Of a stretch of 36,669 nt of DNA, positions 1 to 9,308 are shown in pieces. The DNA lies in the NCBI RefSeq assembly GCF_016282985.1, contig NZ_JAEELZ010000078.1, positions 1 through 36,669 on the forward strand, in the 5' to 3' direction. The stretch comes from Methanosphaera sp. (GTDB taxonomy: Archaea > Methanobacteriota > Methanobacteria > Methanobacteriales > Methanobacteriaceae). The notes beneath the pieces were generated by a model. It ran no database searches. It had not been told where the DNA came from and saw only the letters and a program-made list of their open reading frames with translations. Within the stretch, counting starts at the first letter, position 1. Each line of letters opens with the position of its first letter. The translations under genes and the position numbers were made by a program.

Positions 1-230
1 TAATATTAACAAGACCTGATGTTTTAGACCAAATAGAAGTTAAAGTTGAAGCATCACCAGACATATTCTTTGATAATGTAAAAGAATTGGTGGGTATAAA
101 AGAAAAATTAGAACATGCTATTCACGATGAAATAGGTTTAAGAGTAAATGTATCACTAGTTGAACCAAAAACTATTGATAGAGTTGAATCAGGAAAAGCA
201 GTGAGAGTAATAGATAAAAGAAACGAATAG
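1..230 (+). CDS. Phenylacetate-CoA ligase family protein, C-terminal end (partial)
   Basis: An open frame enters from the left edge (first full codon at base 3) and stops at TAG 228-230, giving about 75 residues. The visible part reads like the small C-terminal domain of PaaK-type aryl-CoA ligases: a ...[10 protein letters not shown]... strand, then a helix ([15 protein letters not shown]), then [13 protein letters not shown], ending with a basic segment VRVIDKR. In this family the ligase activates phenylacetate or a related aryl acid with ATP and CoA. In methanogens it usually sits beside indolepyruvate:ferredoxin oxidoreductase and a tandem-ACT protein, and both are present here. The next gene begins 11 bases after the stop, so the two are very likely co-transcribed. 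The exact substrate cannot be told from this fragment. Confidence 0.8.
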   Translation, partial: ILTRPDVLDQIEVKVEASPDIFFDNVKELVGIKEKLEHAIHDEIGLRVNVSLVEPKTIDRVESGKAVRVIDKRNE

Positions 231-241
231 GAAGTGACATT

Positions 242-682
242 ATGGCAGAAGAATATGTTGATCAATTGTCAATATTTTTAGAAAATAAAGAAGGAAGATT
301 ATTACACACACTTGATATTATTGAAAAATTAAATATCAATATCAGAGCTTTATCTATAGCTGATACTTCCGAATTTGGTATTTTAAGATTAATCGTTACA
401 AACCCTACAATAGTTAAGGAAAAATTAGAAGAAAACGATTTTATTGTAAAAATTACTAAAGTTTTAGCTGTATCCATTAATGATGAACCGGGAGGATTAA
501 ATAAAATATTAAGAGTCCTTGATGATAACAATATTAATTTAGAATATCTCTATGCATTTGTAGAACAAAAAACTTATAATGCAATAGTAATTTTAAAATT
601 AGAAAATATGGATGAAGGGTTAAAAGTATTAAAAGAAGGAAATGCAGATATTATCTCTTCCGAAGAGATTTATTCAATGTAA
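242..682 (+). CDS. Tandem ACT-domain protein
   Basis: A 146-aa protein made of two ACT-like repeats, about residues 6-70 and 73-140. Each has the beta-alpha-beta-beta-alpha-beta rhythm: first LSIFLENKEGRLLHTLDIIEKLNINI, then LAVSINDEPGGLNKILRVLDDNNINL. The glycine turns that normally form amino-acid binding sites are present (NKEGR and NDEPGG). There is no catalytic domain, so it is probably an aromatic amino acid or aryl-acid sensor for the preceding aryl-CoA ligase. This pairing is common in methanogens, but the ligand is unknown. An SD-like GGAAGTGA lies just upstream of ATG 242. A T8 run at 691-698 follows the stop and overlaps the end of the converging iorB gene. Confidence 0.8.
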   Translation: MAEEYVDQLSIFLENKEGRLLHTLDIIEKLNINIRALSIADTSEFGILRLIVTNPTIVKEKLEENDFIVKITKVLAVSINDEPGGLNKILRVLDDNNINLEYLYAFVEQKTYNAIVILKLENMDEGLKVLKEGNADIISSEEIYSM

Positions 683-696
683 TCCTTCTATTTTTT

Positions 697-1281
697 TTAT
701 ACACAGGAATTATAACCTTCTTCAAAAGCCACCAAATTTATTTCAATAGATTTTGGAGGTAAATGATTTTTCATCATTTCGATTACTTCTTCTTTATCTA
801 AAGGAAATGTAGAAATTGCAGTAGCAGCACCCAACATTGCCATATTCATTGATAAAGGATGTCCTGCATTATTAGCTATTTCGTTTGCATCGATTGCAAA
901 AACTTTTTTTACTTTGGTTTCTAATTCTTTAATAACTTCATCAATTTCCGGATAATCTACATCTTGCTGATTAATTGTTGAAGGTAAAACTGGAGAAACA
1001 TTTGTTACAATTATTGAATCCTTATTTGATTTATGTAATGCACGTAATGCTTCTACTGGTTCAAAAGATAAAATAAGGTCGGCTCCTCCTTCCTGAATGA
1101 TTGGACTTTGATCTTCACCTATTTTTAATTCTGTGGATACTACTCCACCTCTTTGACTCATTCCATGAATTTCACTCATAACAACATTCATATCTTTAGA
1201 TAATGCAGTTTCACCGATAACAATAGATGTTTTAATAATACCTTGTCCACCTATTCCACAAATATAAATATTATATGCCAT
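697..1281 (-). CDS. iorB: Indolepyruvate:ferredoxin oxidoreductase, beta subunit
   Basis: A 194-aa gamma-type 2-oxoacid:ferredoxin oxidoreductase domain, the usual size for IorB. The N-terminus has the glycine loop YICGIGGQGII, followed by MSEIHGMSQRGG, a family signature, and SEIHGMSQRGGVVSTELKIG. IorB pairs with IorA for reversible CoA- and ferredoxin-dependent decarboxylation of aryl pyruvates (indolepyruvate, phenylpyruvate, hydroxyphenylpyruvate). In methanogens the reverse reaction can make aromatic amino acids from arylacetates. It starts six bases after the iorA stop, and its SD (AAGGAG) overlaps that stop codon, so the two are translationally close-coupled. It converges on the ACT-protein gene with only 14 bases between the stops. 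Confidence 0.93.
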   Translation of the reverse strand: MAYNIYICGIGGQGIIKTSIVIGETALSKDMNVVMSEIHGMSQRGGVVSTELKIGEDQSPIIQEGGADLILSFEPVEALRALHKSNKDSIIVTNVSPVLPSTINQQDVDYPEIDEVIKELETKVKKVFAIDANEIANNAGHPLSMNMAMLGAATAISTFPLDKEEVIEMMKNHLPPKSIEINLVAFEEGYNSCV

Positions 1282-1287
1282 TTTTAA

Positions 1288-3147
1288 CTACTCCTTCTTA
1301 GATATTGCGCCTGTAGGACATACTTGAGTACAAACACCACATTTATTACACACTTGATCTATTGTAATTTTTCCATCTATTTCATTAATACTTGGACATG
1401 CTAATTTATCCACACATATATTACAATGAACACATTTTTCATTATCAACAACTATGTTGTATTTTCTCTCACGTATTTTTTGTTTATTTATTAAATTACA
1501 TGGATATTTGGCTATTATTACAGAAACACCATCATAATTTAAAGCATCTTTATATACTTCAATCATTTCTTTAACATCTAAAGGATTTACTTTTTTAACA
1601 AAGTTTATTCCTATGGATTTTACTAATGCTTCTATAGATATTGCTGGTGCATCATCACCCATACCATCGATAGGAATACCGGGATTTGTTTGACCACCCG
1701 TCATTGCGGTAATTCTATTATCCAATATGACTAATGTAAATTTATTTTTATTATGTACTGCATTTATTAATGGAGGTATACCTGCATGGAAAAATGTGGA
1801 ATCACCAATAAAACTGATAATAGGTTGATTTTCTGTAGATTTACTAAAACCACAACTTGTTCCGACACTAGCACCCATAGACATCAAATAATTTGCCATT
1901 TTATAAGGAGGTGCAATTCCTAATGTATAACATCCAATATCAGATGGATGTATACTCTCAATATCTAAGTTTAAGCTATTTATTGCTTCTCTTGCAGCAT
2001 AATATGATGCTCTATGCGGACATCCAGAACATAAAGTAGCAGGTCTGGATGGTAATTGAATACTAGACATTTCGTTTGGAGTATGACGATTATCTTCAAA
2101 TGAAATTATTTTTTGAAGAGCATCAAATATTATATCCGGAGTATATTCAAAAGTTTCAGGTAATGTTTTATCTTTTTTACCGTGAATAATTGTATTAATA
2201 TTATATCTTCCAGCAATAGCTAAAGTCTCAATCTCATTAATAGGATCTACTTCTTCAACAACCAAAACTTCTTTATTTTGTTCTAAGAATTGTTTAACAA
2301 GTTGTTCTGGATATGGATGTGAAAAACCAATTTTTAAAACATTTATTTTTAAATTGTTTTGCTTTATAACATCTGCAACATAGTTATATGCTCCACCAGA
2401 AGCTATGATTCCAACATCTGCTCCATTGTCAATAATTTTATTTAATGGACTTTCATTAGAAATTTTGCGAATATTACTTATTTTTTCAACAAGATTATTA
2501 TGCATCACACGTGCTGCTTCTGGAACAGGTACATGTAATCCATTATCTTTAAATTCACCAAAAGTTTTCGTGTTTTTATTATATTCATCTGTTTCCACTA
2601 TTCCTCTCATATGAGATACTCTTGTAGTTGTTCTGAGAATTACGGGAATATTAAATTGATCAGATATGTCATATGCATAATGTATGAAATCTTTTATTTC
2701 TTGAGGATTTGATGGTTCAAATAATGGTATGTTTGCTTGTCTTGCAAAATGTCTTGTATCCTGTTCATTTTGTGAAGAAAATGTTGAAGGATCATCTGCT
2801 ACTAAAACTAAAAGACTACCTTCTACACCAATATATGCTGAAGTCATGAAAGAATCTGCAGCTACATTCACTCCCACGTGTTTCATGAAAGAAAATGTTC
2901 TTAAACCAGTACTTGCCGCTGATGCCGCAACTTCTATGGCTACTTTTTCATTTGATGAAAATTCAAAATAAACATTTGCATCTTTAGCAACTTTAAATAA
3001 GATATCACCTATTTCTGAAGAGGGAGTTCCAGGATAAGTTGCTGCTAGTGAAACACCAGCTTCTAAAACACCCCTTACTGCCGCTTCATTACCTAACATG
3101 AAACGTTTTTTTCCTTTTTCGGAATTTAATAATTCTTTTATTTTCAT
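1288..3147 (-). CDS. iorA: Indolepyruvate:ferredoxin oxidoreductase, alpha subunit
   Basis: A 619-aa protein, typical for IorA. The order is an N-terminal pyrimidine-type domain (ATYPGTPSSEIGD), a transketolase-like middle region, a TPP-binding domain (LCSGCPHR then GDSTFFHAGIPP and LDNRITAMTGGQ), and a C-terminal ferredoxin domain. The ferredoxin motifs are C-x2-C-x2-C-x5-CP (CVHCNICVDKLACP) and C-x2-C-x2-C-x3-CP (CNKCGVCTQVCP), so two 4Fe-4S clusters are expected. It acts in the cytoplasm with IorB, using ferredoxin as electron carrier. ATG 3147 is preceded by AAGGAG at eight bases spacing. A TATA-like AT stretch near 3228-3248 (minus strand) is the probable promoter. Confidence 0.95.
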   Translation of the reverse strand: MKIKELLNSEKGKKRFMLGNEAAVRGVLEAGVSLAATYPGTPSSEIGDILFKVAKDANVYFEFSSNEKVAIEVAASAASTGLRTFSFMKHVGVNVAADSFMTSAYIGVEGSLLVLVADDPSTFSSQNEQDTRHFARQANIPLFEPSNPQEIKDFIHYAYDISDQFNIPVILRTTTRVSHMRGIVETDEYNKNTKTFGEFKDNGLHVPVPEAARVMHNNLVEKISNIRKISNESPLNKIIDNGADVGIIASGGAYNYVADVIKQNNLKINVLKIGFSHPYPEQLVKQFLEQNKEVLVVEEVDPINEIETLAIAGRYNINTIIHGKKDKTLPETFEYTPDIIFDALQKIISFEDNRHTPNEMSSIQLPSRPATLCSGCPHRASYYAAREAINSLNLDIESIHPSDIGCYTLGIAPPYKMANYLMSMGASVGTSCGFSKSTENQPIISFIGDSTFFHAGIPPLINAVHNKNKFTLVILDNRITAMTGGQTNPGIPIDGMGDDAPAISIEALVKSIGINFVKKVNPLDVKEMIEVYKDALNYDGVSVIIAKYPCNLINKQKIRERKYNIVVDNEKCVHCNICVDKLACPSINEIDGKITIDQVCNKCGVCTQVCPTGAISKKE

Positions 3148-3382
3148 AATGAATACTCCTTAAAATAATAAACGTAAAGAAATAATAATTTAATGAGAAA
3201 AAAATCTATTATTACTTATTAAAGATTACTTATATTTATATTAAATCAAGTATAAGTATTTATTAACAACTTTTAAAAGAAAAGAAATAAAAATATTAAA
3301 ATAAGATATAACATTACAAAATGAATTTTAAATAAAAGGTGAAATAATCAATTTATTGCCTAATAGATTGTGGTAGATTATT

Positions 3383-4882
3383 ATGATTACTGTTAATATT
3401 AAAAGATACGATCCTGTAAAAGATTTACATTACACTGAATCTTATGAAATTGAAGAGATTGAGAAAATGAAAGTCTTAGATGCATTAGCACAAATTAACA
3501 AAAAATATGATGCTGATATTGCATACCGATATTCATGTAGAGCAGGCCAATGTGGATCTTGTGCAATAAAAGTTAATGGTAAAGCTAAATTAGCATGTAA
3601 GGCAGAAATTATGGATAATGATGTTCTAGAACCTTTGGATCTTCCTGTCATTAAAGATTTAATTGTAGATAGAACTGAATTAACTGATAAAATAAAAAAT
3701 TTAAATATGTATATGGCTTCTGAAGACCTTGAAGAGAAAAAAAATAAGCCGGAAATCATTAAACCTGAAGAATATGCTAGGTGTGATCAATTAAGAGGTT
3801 GTATTGATTGTTTCTCTTGTATTTCTATGTGTCCTGTAATTAAAAAAACAGATAAATATGTTGGACCTTTCTTTATGAGAGGATTCTCAAATATTGAATT
3901 TGATCCTAGAGAAGATGAATCCCTTTCAGAAAAATCTGTAGAAAATGGAATATATTACTGTACTTCTTGTGGAGAATGTTCAAAAACATGCCCTAAAGAA
4001 ATTGATATATATGGAAAAGCAATTGAAAGATTAAGAGCAAAAATATTTTCTGAAAAACAAGGCCCATTAAAACCACATAAATTAATTAGAGAAGCCGTTC
4101 TAAATACCGGTAGAACTGTGCAGCCACAAAAAGATAGTAAGTATCCTGAAGGATTTGTGAAAGAATATAATAAGAACAAATCATCTGAAAAGAAAAATAA
4201 AATTGCTTTCTTTACTGGCTGTATGATTGACAATAGATTACCTTGGATTGCAGAATACCTCATTAATGTGCTCAAAAAATTAGGATATGAAGTAGACGTT
4301 CCTGAATCACAAGTTTGTTGTGGTTCCCCATTATTTAGAACCGGACAAATAGATATCATTCCAGACTTAGTGAAAACAAATTATGAAACTTTCAAGGATT
4401 ATGATACTATCATAACTGTATGTGCCGGTTGTGGAGCTACATTAAAAAATAATTATCCTGAATATGGTGTAAATTTAAATGTAATGGATATTAGTGAATT
4501 TTTAGATGGAAAATTAAATCCTGATGAAATGAATGAAGTTAATGTCAAAGTTACCTACCACGATCCATGTCACTTAGTTAGAAGTCAGGGAATAAGTAAA
4601 GAACCTAGAAATATTTTAAAAAGTATCAAAGGTGTGGAATTCATTGAAATGGATAAACCAGACCAATGTTGTGGTGCTGGTGGTGGGGTAAAATCAGGTA
4701 AACCTGAGATTGCCGAAGCTCTTGCAGATGATAAAGTAGATATGATTGACAAATTAGATGTGGATTATGTTGTAACCATATGTCCATTTTGTGAATTCAA
4801 TATCAACGATTCATTAGAAAAGAAAAAATCAAAAACAAGCGTAATAAACATTATGGAATTGTTAAACAAAGCTTACGAATAA
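3383..4882 (+). CDS. tfrB: Thiol:fumarate reductase (CoM/CoB), subunit B
   Basis: A 499-aa fusion with the layout of TfrB. An N-terminal 2Fe-2S ferredoxin domain has C52, C57, C60 and C72 (CRAGQCGSC). Two 4Fe-4S motifs follow (C140/143/146/150 and C193/196/199/203). The C-terminal half has two CCG domains like HdrB, with CCGSP, CAGCGATL, CCGAGGG and CPFC. The enzyme reduces fumarate to succinate using coenzyme M and coenzyme B, giving the heterodisulfide; subunit B carries thiol oxidation and electron transfer to flavoprotein TfrA, which is not in this window. This combination separates it from ordinary succinate dehydrogenase iron-sulfur subunits, which lack the second CCG domain. The stop codon lies in a hairpin terminator. 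Confidence 0.93.
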   Translation: MITVNIKRYDPVKDLHYTESYEIEEIEKMKVLDALAQINKKYDADIAYRYSCRAGQCGSCAIKVNGKAKLACKAEIMDNDVLEPLDLPVIKDLIVDRTELTDKIKNLNMYMASEDLEEKKNKPEIIKPEEYARCDQLRGCIDCFSCISMCPVIKKTDKYVGPFFMRGFSNIEFDPREDESLSEKSVENGIYYCTSCGECSKTCPKEIDIYGKAIERLRAKIFSEKQGPLKPHKLIREAVLNTGRTVQPQKDSKYPEGFVKEYNKNKSSEKKNKIAFFTGCMIDNRLPWIAEYLINVLKKLGYEVDVPESQVCCGSPLFRTGQIDIIPDLVKTNYETFKDYDTIITVCAGCGATLKNNYPEYGVNLNVMDISEFLDGKLNPDEMNEVNVKVTYHDPCHLVRSQGISKEPRNILKSIKGVEFIEMDKPDQCCGAGGGVKSGKPEIAEALADDKVDMIDKLDVDYVVTICPFCEFNINDSLEKKKSKTSVINIMELLNKAYE

Positions 4883-4910
4883 GATATTTTTATCTTATTC
4901 TCTTTTTTTT
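4877..4910 (+). terminator. Hairpin plus T8 terminator of tfrB
   Basis: Perfect 10-bp stem: GAATAAGATA (4877-4886), loop TTTT, TATCTTATTC (4891-4900), then TC and eight T (4903-4910). The tfrB stop TAA (4880-4882) is inside the left arm. This resembles a bacterial intrinsic terminator. On the minus strand no T run follows the stem, so it should act on tfrB only. Confidence 0.8.
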
Positions 4911-5229
4911 AATATAATACGGCAGTACCATTAACGCTGACTAATATTGTATTTCCCATTGTACCACCAAGATTACTATACTTAATTCTTACATTTATAA
5001 TCGCATTTGCACCTAATTCTGTAGCTTTTTCTTCCATACTTTTTAATGCTAATTCCCTGGCTTTTTTTAATTCATCTTCATAAGTAGAAGTTCTTCCACC
5101 AACAACATCTCTTACACCCGAGAAGATATCCTTATAAACATTAGATCCAATTAAACCTTCACCATTCACTATACCAAAATATTTTTTTACCGTTTTTCCA
5201 TCAATATCTGGTGTTGTTACCATCAACAT
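4909..5229 (-). CDS. YbjQ/UPF0145 family protein
   Basis: A 106-aa protein matching the small YbjQ-type family: [28 protein letters not shown], a central [34 protein letters not shown] segment, then [19 protein letters not shown]. The family is called a putative heavy-metal-binding domain, but no biochemical role is firmly established. Soluble, with no signal peptide. AAGGAT precedes ATG 5229; a second ATG two codons in (5223) is an alternative start. It stands alone on the minus strand, converging on tfrB. The 204-base gap to the next gene holds only AT-rich DNA with promoter-like stretches. Confidence 0.8.
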   Translation of the reverse strand: MLMVTTPDIDGKTVKKYFGIVNGEGLIGSNVYKDIFSGVRDVVGGRTSTYEDELKKARELALKSMEEKATELGANAIINVRIKYSNLGGTMGNTILVSVNGTAVLY

Positions 5230-5433
5230 AAAAAATCATCCTTAATTAAATTATTTAACATGAAAAAATTTTTTTAATTTTATTTTTAACTATTTACATT
5301 AATAATAATGATTTATAAGTATATAAACTTTTATATGAGTTGATAATTATTATTTCAAGTATTTAATGTAAAATAAAAAATAAGAGAAATTTATTTTAAA
5401 AAAATTATACAGAAATATATATAGTGATTATAT

Positions 5434-6144
5434 TTGAAAATTTATACTGTATTTGTTGAACCAAAAACTCCTGGAAATATAGGATTTTTAGCAAGATCTA
5501 TGAAAAACTTTGGATTGAAAAAATTAGTATTAATCAATCCCTGTGAACTAGAAAATAGTGCTTATTATCAAGCAAGTCATGCAAGAGATGTTGTTCAAGA
5601 TGCTAAAATATATGATACACTTTCAGAGTTTATAAAAGACAATGAAATTACAACAGTTGTAGGAACTACCGGTACAGCTGGAGGTAGTTACAATATTCCA
5701 CGTATTCCAATAACACCAAATGAACTTGGAAAAAGTATGTGCATTGATGGAAATATTGCATTACTATTTGGAAGAGAAGGTGAAGGATTAAGTAATGACG
5801 AATTGGAATTATGTGACATCCTTGTTACAATCCCCACCAGTGAGGAATATCCTATAATGAACATTAGTCATGCGGCTGCAATTGTATTCTATGAAATTTA
5901 TAAAAATCAAAAAGAGTATCCTGTTGAAAATATGGAAATTGCTAGTTTTGAGGAAAAAAACATAATCACTGAATTATGTAATGAAATTATTTCTAAATTA
6001 GATTATCCTGATCATAAAAGGAAAAATGTAGAAATAATCACAAAAAGAATAATAGGTCGTGCATTTATAGCAGGCCGTGAATCAAAAATGTTGCGTGGAA
6101 CACTTAAACGTATAAATGTTAGAATAAAAACAAAAGAGGAATAA
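5434..6144 (+). CDS. TrmJ-type tRNA 2'-O-methyltransferase (SPOUT family)
   Basis: A 236-aa SpoU/TrmH-class methyltransferase. The three family motifs are visible: EPKTPGNIGFLARSMKNFG at the N-terminus (motif 1, Asn and Arg), LLFGREGEGLSNDELELCD (motif 2), and PIMNISHAAAIVFYE (motif 3), forming the trefoil-knot SAM site. The C-terminal 70 residues are a helical basic extension, as in archaeal TrmJ, which methylates the ribose of position 32 in tRNAs. It starts with TTG (5434); the sequence directly after it, KIYTVFVEPKTPGNIG, is the usual family start, and no better start lies upstream. dcd follows after two bases, so 5434-9255 looks like one operon. Confidence 0.85.
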   Translation: MKIYTVFVEPKTPGNIGFLARSMKNFGLKKLVLINPCELENSAYYQASHARDVVQDAKIYDTLSEFIKDNEITTVVGTTGTAGGSYNIPRIPITPNELGKSMCIDGNIALLFGREGEGLSNDELELCDILVTIPTSEEYPIMNISHAAAIVFYEIYKNQKEYPVENMEIASFEEKNIITELCNEIISKLDYPDHKRKNVEIITKRIIGRAFIAGRESKMLRGTLKRINVRIKTKEE

Positions 6145-6146
6145 AT

Positions 6147-6749
6147 ATGGCAATACTCAGTGATGTAGATATTAAAAAGTATTTGGATGAAGAAAAAATT
6201 GAAATTTATCCTATTAAAGATGAAAAACAAATTCAACCTTCATCTGTAGACTTAAGAATAGGTAATGAATTTAAAGGATTTAAAATCATTTCAAAACCAT
6301 TTATTGATCCTTTTGATAATACAGATTTAGAATCTTATATGGAAACAATTGAGATACCAGATGGTGAACCATTTATTATTCATCCAGGTGAATTTACATT
6401 AGCTACCACATATGAAACAGTAAAATTACCAGCTGATATAGTTGCAAGAGTAGAAGGCCGTTCCTCTATTGGTAGATTAGGTGTAACCATGCATGTAACA
6501 GCTGGTTATATAGATCCGGGTTTTGAAGGTAAAATTACATTAGAAATCTCAAATATTGGTAAAATGCCCGTTGCTTTATATCCTGGTCAAAGAGTATGTC
6601 AAATAGTGTTTGAAACTATGACCACACCATCAGCAAAACCTTACGGTCACGAAGACAGAGATAGTAAGTATATGGGACAAAAAGGACCACAAGTCAGTAA
6701 AATTAAAGAAGATTTTGATATAATTAAGGAGGAAAATAATGAGCAATGA
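6147..6749 (+). CDS. dcd: dCTP deaminase (possibly dUMP-forming)
   Basis: A 200-aa trimeric dUTPase-fold protein. The key motif is GRSSIGRLGVTMHVTAGYID followed by PGFEGKITLE, which holds the catalytic Glu region, and the tail YPGQRVCQIVFE is also typical. It converts dCTP to dUTP, or in the bifunctional archaeal type (for example in Methanocaldococcus) directly to dUMP and PPi. The length suits either, and I cannot separate them by eye. ATG 6147 comes two bases after the upstream stop, with AGAGGAA as ribosome site inside the preceding gene. Its last 11 bases overlap glyS. Confidence 0.9.
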   Translation: MAILSDVDIKKYLDEEKIEIYPIKDEKQIQPSSVDLRIGNEFKGFKIISKPFIDPFDNTDLESYMETIEIPDGEPFIIHPGEFTLATTYETVKLPADIVARVEGRSSIGRLGVTMHVTAGYIDPGFEGKITLEISNIGKMPVALYPGQRVCQIVFETMTTPSAKPYGHEDRDSKYMGQKGPQVSKIKEDFDIIKEENNEQ

Positions 6750-8481
6750 AAAAGTAATGAGTATATCAAAGAAAAGAGGAATATTATACCCATCCTTTGA
6801 AATATATTCTGGAGTAGCAGGTTTTTATGATTATGGGCCAATCGGTGGATTATTAAAAAACAATATAATGAATTTATGGAGACAATATTACGTTTTACAA
6901 GAAGGATTTTATGAAATAGAAGCTCCTACTGTAATGCCTCGAAACACTCTTAAAGCATCAGGACACGTTGATAATTTTACTGATCCTATGACACAATGTT
7001 CTGAATGTAAAGAAGTTTATAGAGCAGACCACATCATAGAAGCTGTTATTGACGATGATGTTGAAGGATTACCTGATGAAAGATTAACAGAAATTATTGC
7101 AGAAAATAATATTGTCTGTCCTGATTGTGAAGGTAAATTAGACGATGTTCAGAGTTATAACTTAATGTTTAAAACTCAAATTGGAGCTAGTGGAAAACAA
7201 ATTGGATTCATGAGACCTGAAACTGCTCAAGGAATTTTTATAGCATTCAAAAGAATCAGTAGATTTTACAAGGACAAATTACCTTTTGGAATAGTACAAT
7301 TAGGAAAATCTTACAGAAATGAATTATCTCCAAGACAGGGAGTAATTAGGTTAAGAGAATTTACTCAGGCAGAAGCTGAAATATTTGTTGATCCTTCAGA
7401 TAAAAGTCATAAATATTATAAAAATATTGAAGATTGTGAATTAAGACTCTTTAGTCAAAATGAACAATTAAATAATAAAGAACCTATAAACATCAAAGTT
7501 AAAGAAGCCATAGATTCCGGTATTGTTTCTAGTGAAATGTTAATATATCAAATAGTATTAGCAAGCAATTTTTTAAGTAATATTGGAATTCCTAAAGAAG
7601 CTATTAGATTTAGACAACATTTACCTGATGAAATGGCCCACTACGCTATTGATTGTTGGGATGCAGAAGTAAAAACAGACCAGTTTGGATGGGTAGAAAT
7701 AATTGGAATAGCAGATAGAACTGATTTCGATTTAAAATCCCATATAGCACACAGTAAAGAAGATTTATCAGTATTTAAAGAATATGATGAACCAAAAACT
7801 GTTACTGTCACAAAACCTTCATTCAATATGAAAAAATTTGGACCAACTTTTAAAGGAGATTCACCAAAAGCTAAGGAATTATTAGAAAATGCAAATCCTG
7901 ATGAAATTAAAAAAATGTTTGAAAACGAAGGAGTATACAAATTTTCAATTGGTGAAAATGAATATGAAATAGATGATAGTTTTGTAACATTTGATACTGT
8001 AGAAGAACAAATTAAAGGAGAAAGATTTGTTCCCCATGTAATAGAACCTTCCTATGGAATTGATCGTATAATTTATTCAACATTATTACATTCTTACACT
8101 GAAGATATTAGTGAAGAAGGAGAAACTAGGGCATACTTTAAACTACCTGCAAAAATTGCTCCAATTAAAACAGTAGTCTTACCATTAGTTAACAAAGAAC
8201 CTTTGACCGATATTGCAGAAAATATTGAAATAACTCTTAGAGAAAATGGATTTGTAACTTCATATGATACAAGTGGTACTATAGGAAGAAGATATGCTAG
8301 AGCAGATGAAATTGGAGTTCCATTTGCTATTACTGTAGATTATGATTCAATTGATGACAACAAAGTAACAATCCGTAATAGAGATACATTTGAACAGAAA
8401 AGAATAGCCATAAATAAAATACCACTTATCATAAATCAATTAATAGAAAATCAGATTAACTTTGAAGATATTGAAGAATGA
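6739..8481 (+). CDS. glyS: Glycyl-tRNA synthetase, archaeal/eukaryal alpha2 type
   Basis: A 580-aa class II synthetase. Visible features are the N-terminal start SISKKRGILYPSFEIYSGV, motif 2 SYRNELSPRQGVIRLREFTQ, motif 3 around EPSYGIDRIIYSTL, and the C-terminal anticodon-binding domain (APIKTVVLPLVNKEPL ... YARADEIGVPFAITVDYDS). Cys pairs C87/C90 and C127/C130 probably bind zinc, as in archaeal GlyRS. It charges tRNA-Gly in the cytoplasm. AAGGAGG sits just before ATG 6739, inside the end of dcd. It is followed ten bases later by the TatD-like gene. Confidence 0.95.
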   Translation: MSNEKVMSISKKRGILYPSFEIYSGVAGFYDYGPIGGLLKNNIMNLWRQYYVLQEGFYEIEAPTVMPRNTLKASGHVDNFTDPMTQCSECKEVYRADHIIEAVIDDDVEGLPDERLTEIIAENNIVCPDCEGKLDDVQSYNLMFKTQIGASGKQIGFMRPETAQGIFIAFKRISRFYKDKLPFGIVQLGKSYRNELSPRQGVIRLREFTQAEAEIFVDPSDKSHKYYKNIEDCELRLFSQNEQLNNKEPINIKVKEAIDSGIVSSEMLIYQIVLASNFLSNIGIPKEAIRFRQHLPDEMAHYAIDCWDAEVKTDQFGWVEIIGIADRTDFDLKSHIAHSKEDLSVFKEYDEPKTVTVTKPSFNMKKFGPTFKGDSPKAKELLENANPDEIKKMFENEGVYKFSIGENEYEIDDSFVTFDTVEEQIKGERFVPHVIEPSYGIDRIIYSTLLHSYTEDISEEGETRAYFKLPAKIAPIKTVVLPLVNKEPLTDIAENIEITLRENGFVTSYDTSGTIGRRYARADEIGVPFAITVDYDSIDDNKVTIRNRDTFEQKRIAINKIPLIINQLIENQINFEDIEE

Positions 8482-8490
8482 GGATAGAAT

Positions 8491-9255
8491 ATGATAATTG
8501 ATGCACACTTACATGCAGATTGTAGACCTGTAGAAGATTTTAAAAACATGAAAATTGCTGGAGTAAATGCTATCGTATCCTGTGCATATGATCCATTAGA
8601 AATGAAGAAATCTAATGTTTCATTTGAACATTTTGATAGAATCACCAATAGAGAAGCAAAACGTGTTGAAAATGAAGGGATAAAATTCTATTGTGCAGTG
8701 GGTGTGCATCCTAGAGCCATTCCAACAGATTTTGAAAAAGTTATAGAAAAATTACCTGAATATTTAGAAAAGAAAAATGTAATTGCTATTGGAGAAATAG
8801 GTCTTGAAACTGCGGACAATTTAGAACAAAAAGTTTTTGTTGAACAGTTGAAATTAGCTGATGAGAATAATTATAAAATAATTGTTCACACACCTCGAAC
8901 AAACAAAGTAGAAATTACTGAAAAAATAGTTAAATTATTAGATGAATATATTAATCCTAGATTAGTTCAGTTAGATCATGTTGATTTTTCTATAGTTGAT
9001 TCAATAATTGATAAAGGTTATAGTTTAGGAATTACAATACAACCATTAAAAATGTCTACAGAAGATACTATTCAAATGTTGGAAAAATATGGGTACGATA
9101 AATTTGTTTTGGATAGCGATATTAGCTATGCCCCATCAAATCCATTATCTTTACCTCAAACTAAACATGAACTTGAAAAAATGAGCGTAAATAAAAATAG
9201 CATTAATAAAGTAATGTTTGAAAATGTGTTAAAATTTTATAATATAAAATTATAA
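8491..9255 (+). CDS. TatD-like metal-dependent hydrolase (archaeal branch)
   Basis: A 254-aa amidohydrolase-fold protein. Metal-ligand motifs appear in the expected order: HLH at the N-terminus (IIDAHLHADCR), AIGEIGLE with the bridging Glu, IIVHTPR, QLDHVD, and a C-terminal Asp in VLDSDIS. This fits the archaeal TatD-related group, usually annotated as predicted metal-dependent hydrolase. Bacterial TatD is a DNase, but the archaeal substrate is not known. AGGATAG precedes ATG 8491. It closes the 5434-9255 operon, and its stop codon lies in a hairpin terminator. Confidence 0.85.
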   Translation: MIIDAHLHADCRPVEDFKNMKIAGVNAIVSCAYDPLEMKKSNVSFEHFDRITNREAKRVENEGIKFYCAVGVHPRAIPTDFEKVIEKLPEYLEKKNVIAIGEIGLETADNLEQKVFVEQLKLADENNYKIIVHTPRTNKVEITEKIVKLLDEYINPRLVQLDHVDFSIVDSIIDKGYSLGITIQPLKMSTEDTIQMLEKYGYDKFVLDSDISYAPSNPLSLPQTKHELEKMSVNKNSINKVMFENVLKFYNIKL

Positions 9256-9280
9256 AGATAATCTTTATAATCTTTTTTTT
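9249..9280 (+). terminator. Palindrome plus T8 terminator of the TatD-like gene
   Basis: ATTATAAAGAT (9249-9259), A, ATCTTTATAAT (9261-9271) is a perfect 11-bp inverted repeat; in RNA the inner pairs would open to form a loop. Then C and eight T (9273-9280). The stop TAA (9253-9255) is in the left arm. Confidence 0.75.
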
Positions 9281-9308
9281 ATTAAAAAGTAGAGAAGTGA
9301 AGAGGAAA

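Noticed and set aside
3228-3257. Inverted repeat ACTTATA ... TATAAGT in the iorA-tfrB gap
   Set aside because: It overlaps TATA-like sequence of the iorA promoter and is short; likely by-product of AT-rich promoter DNA.
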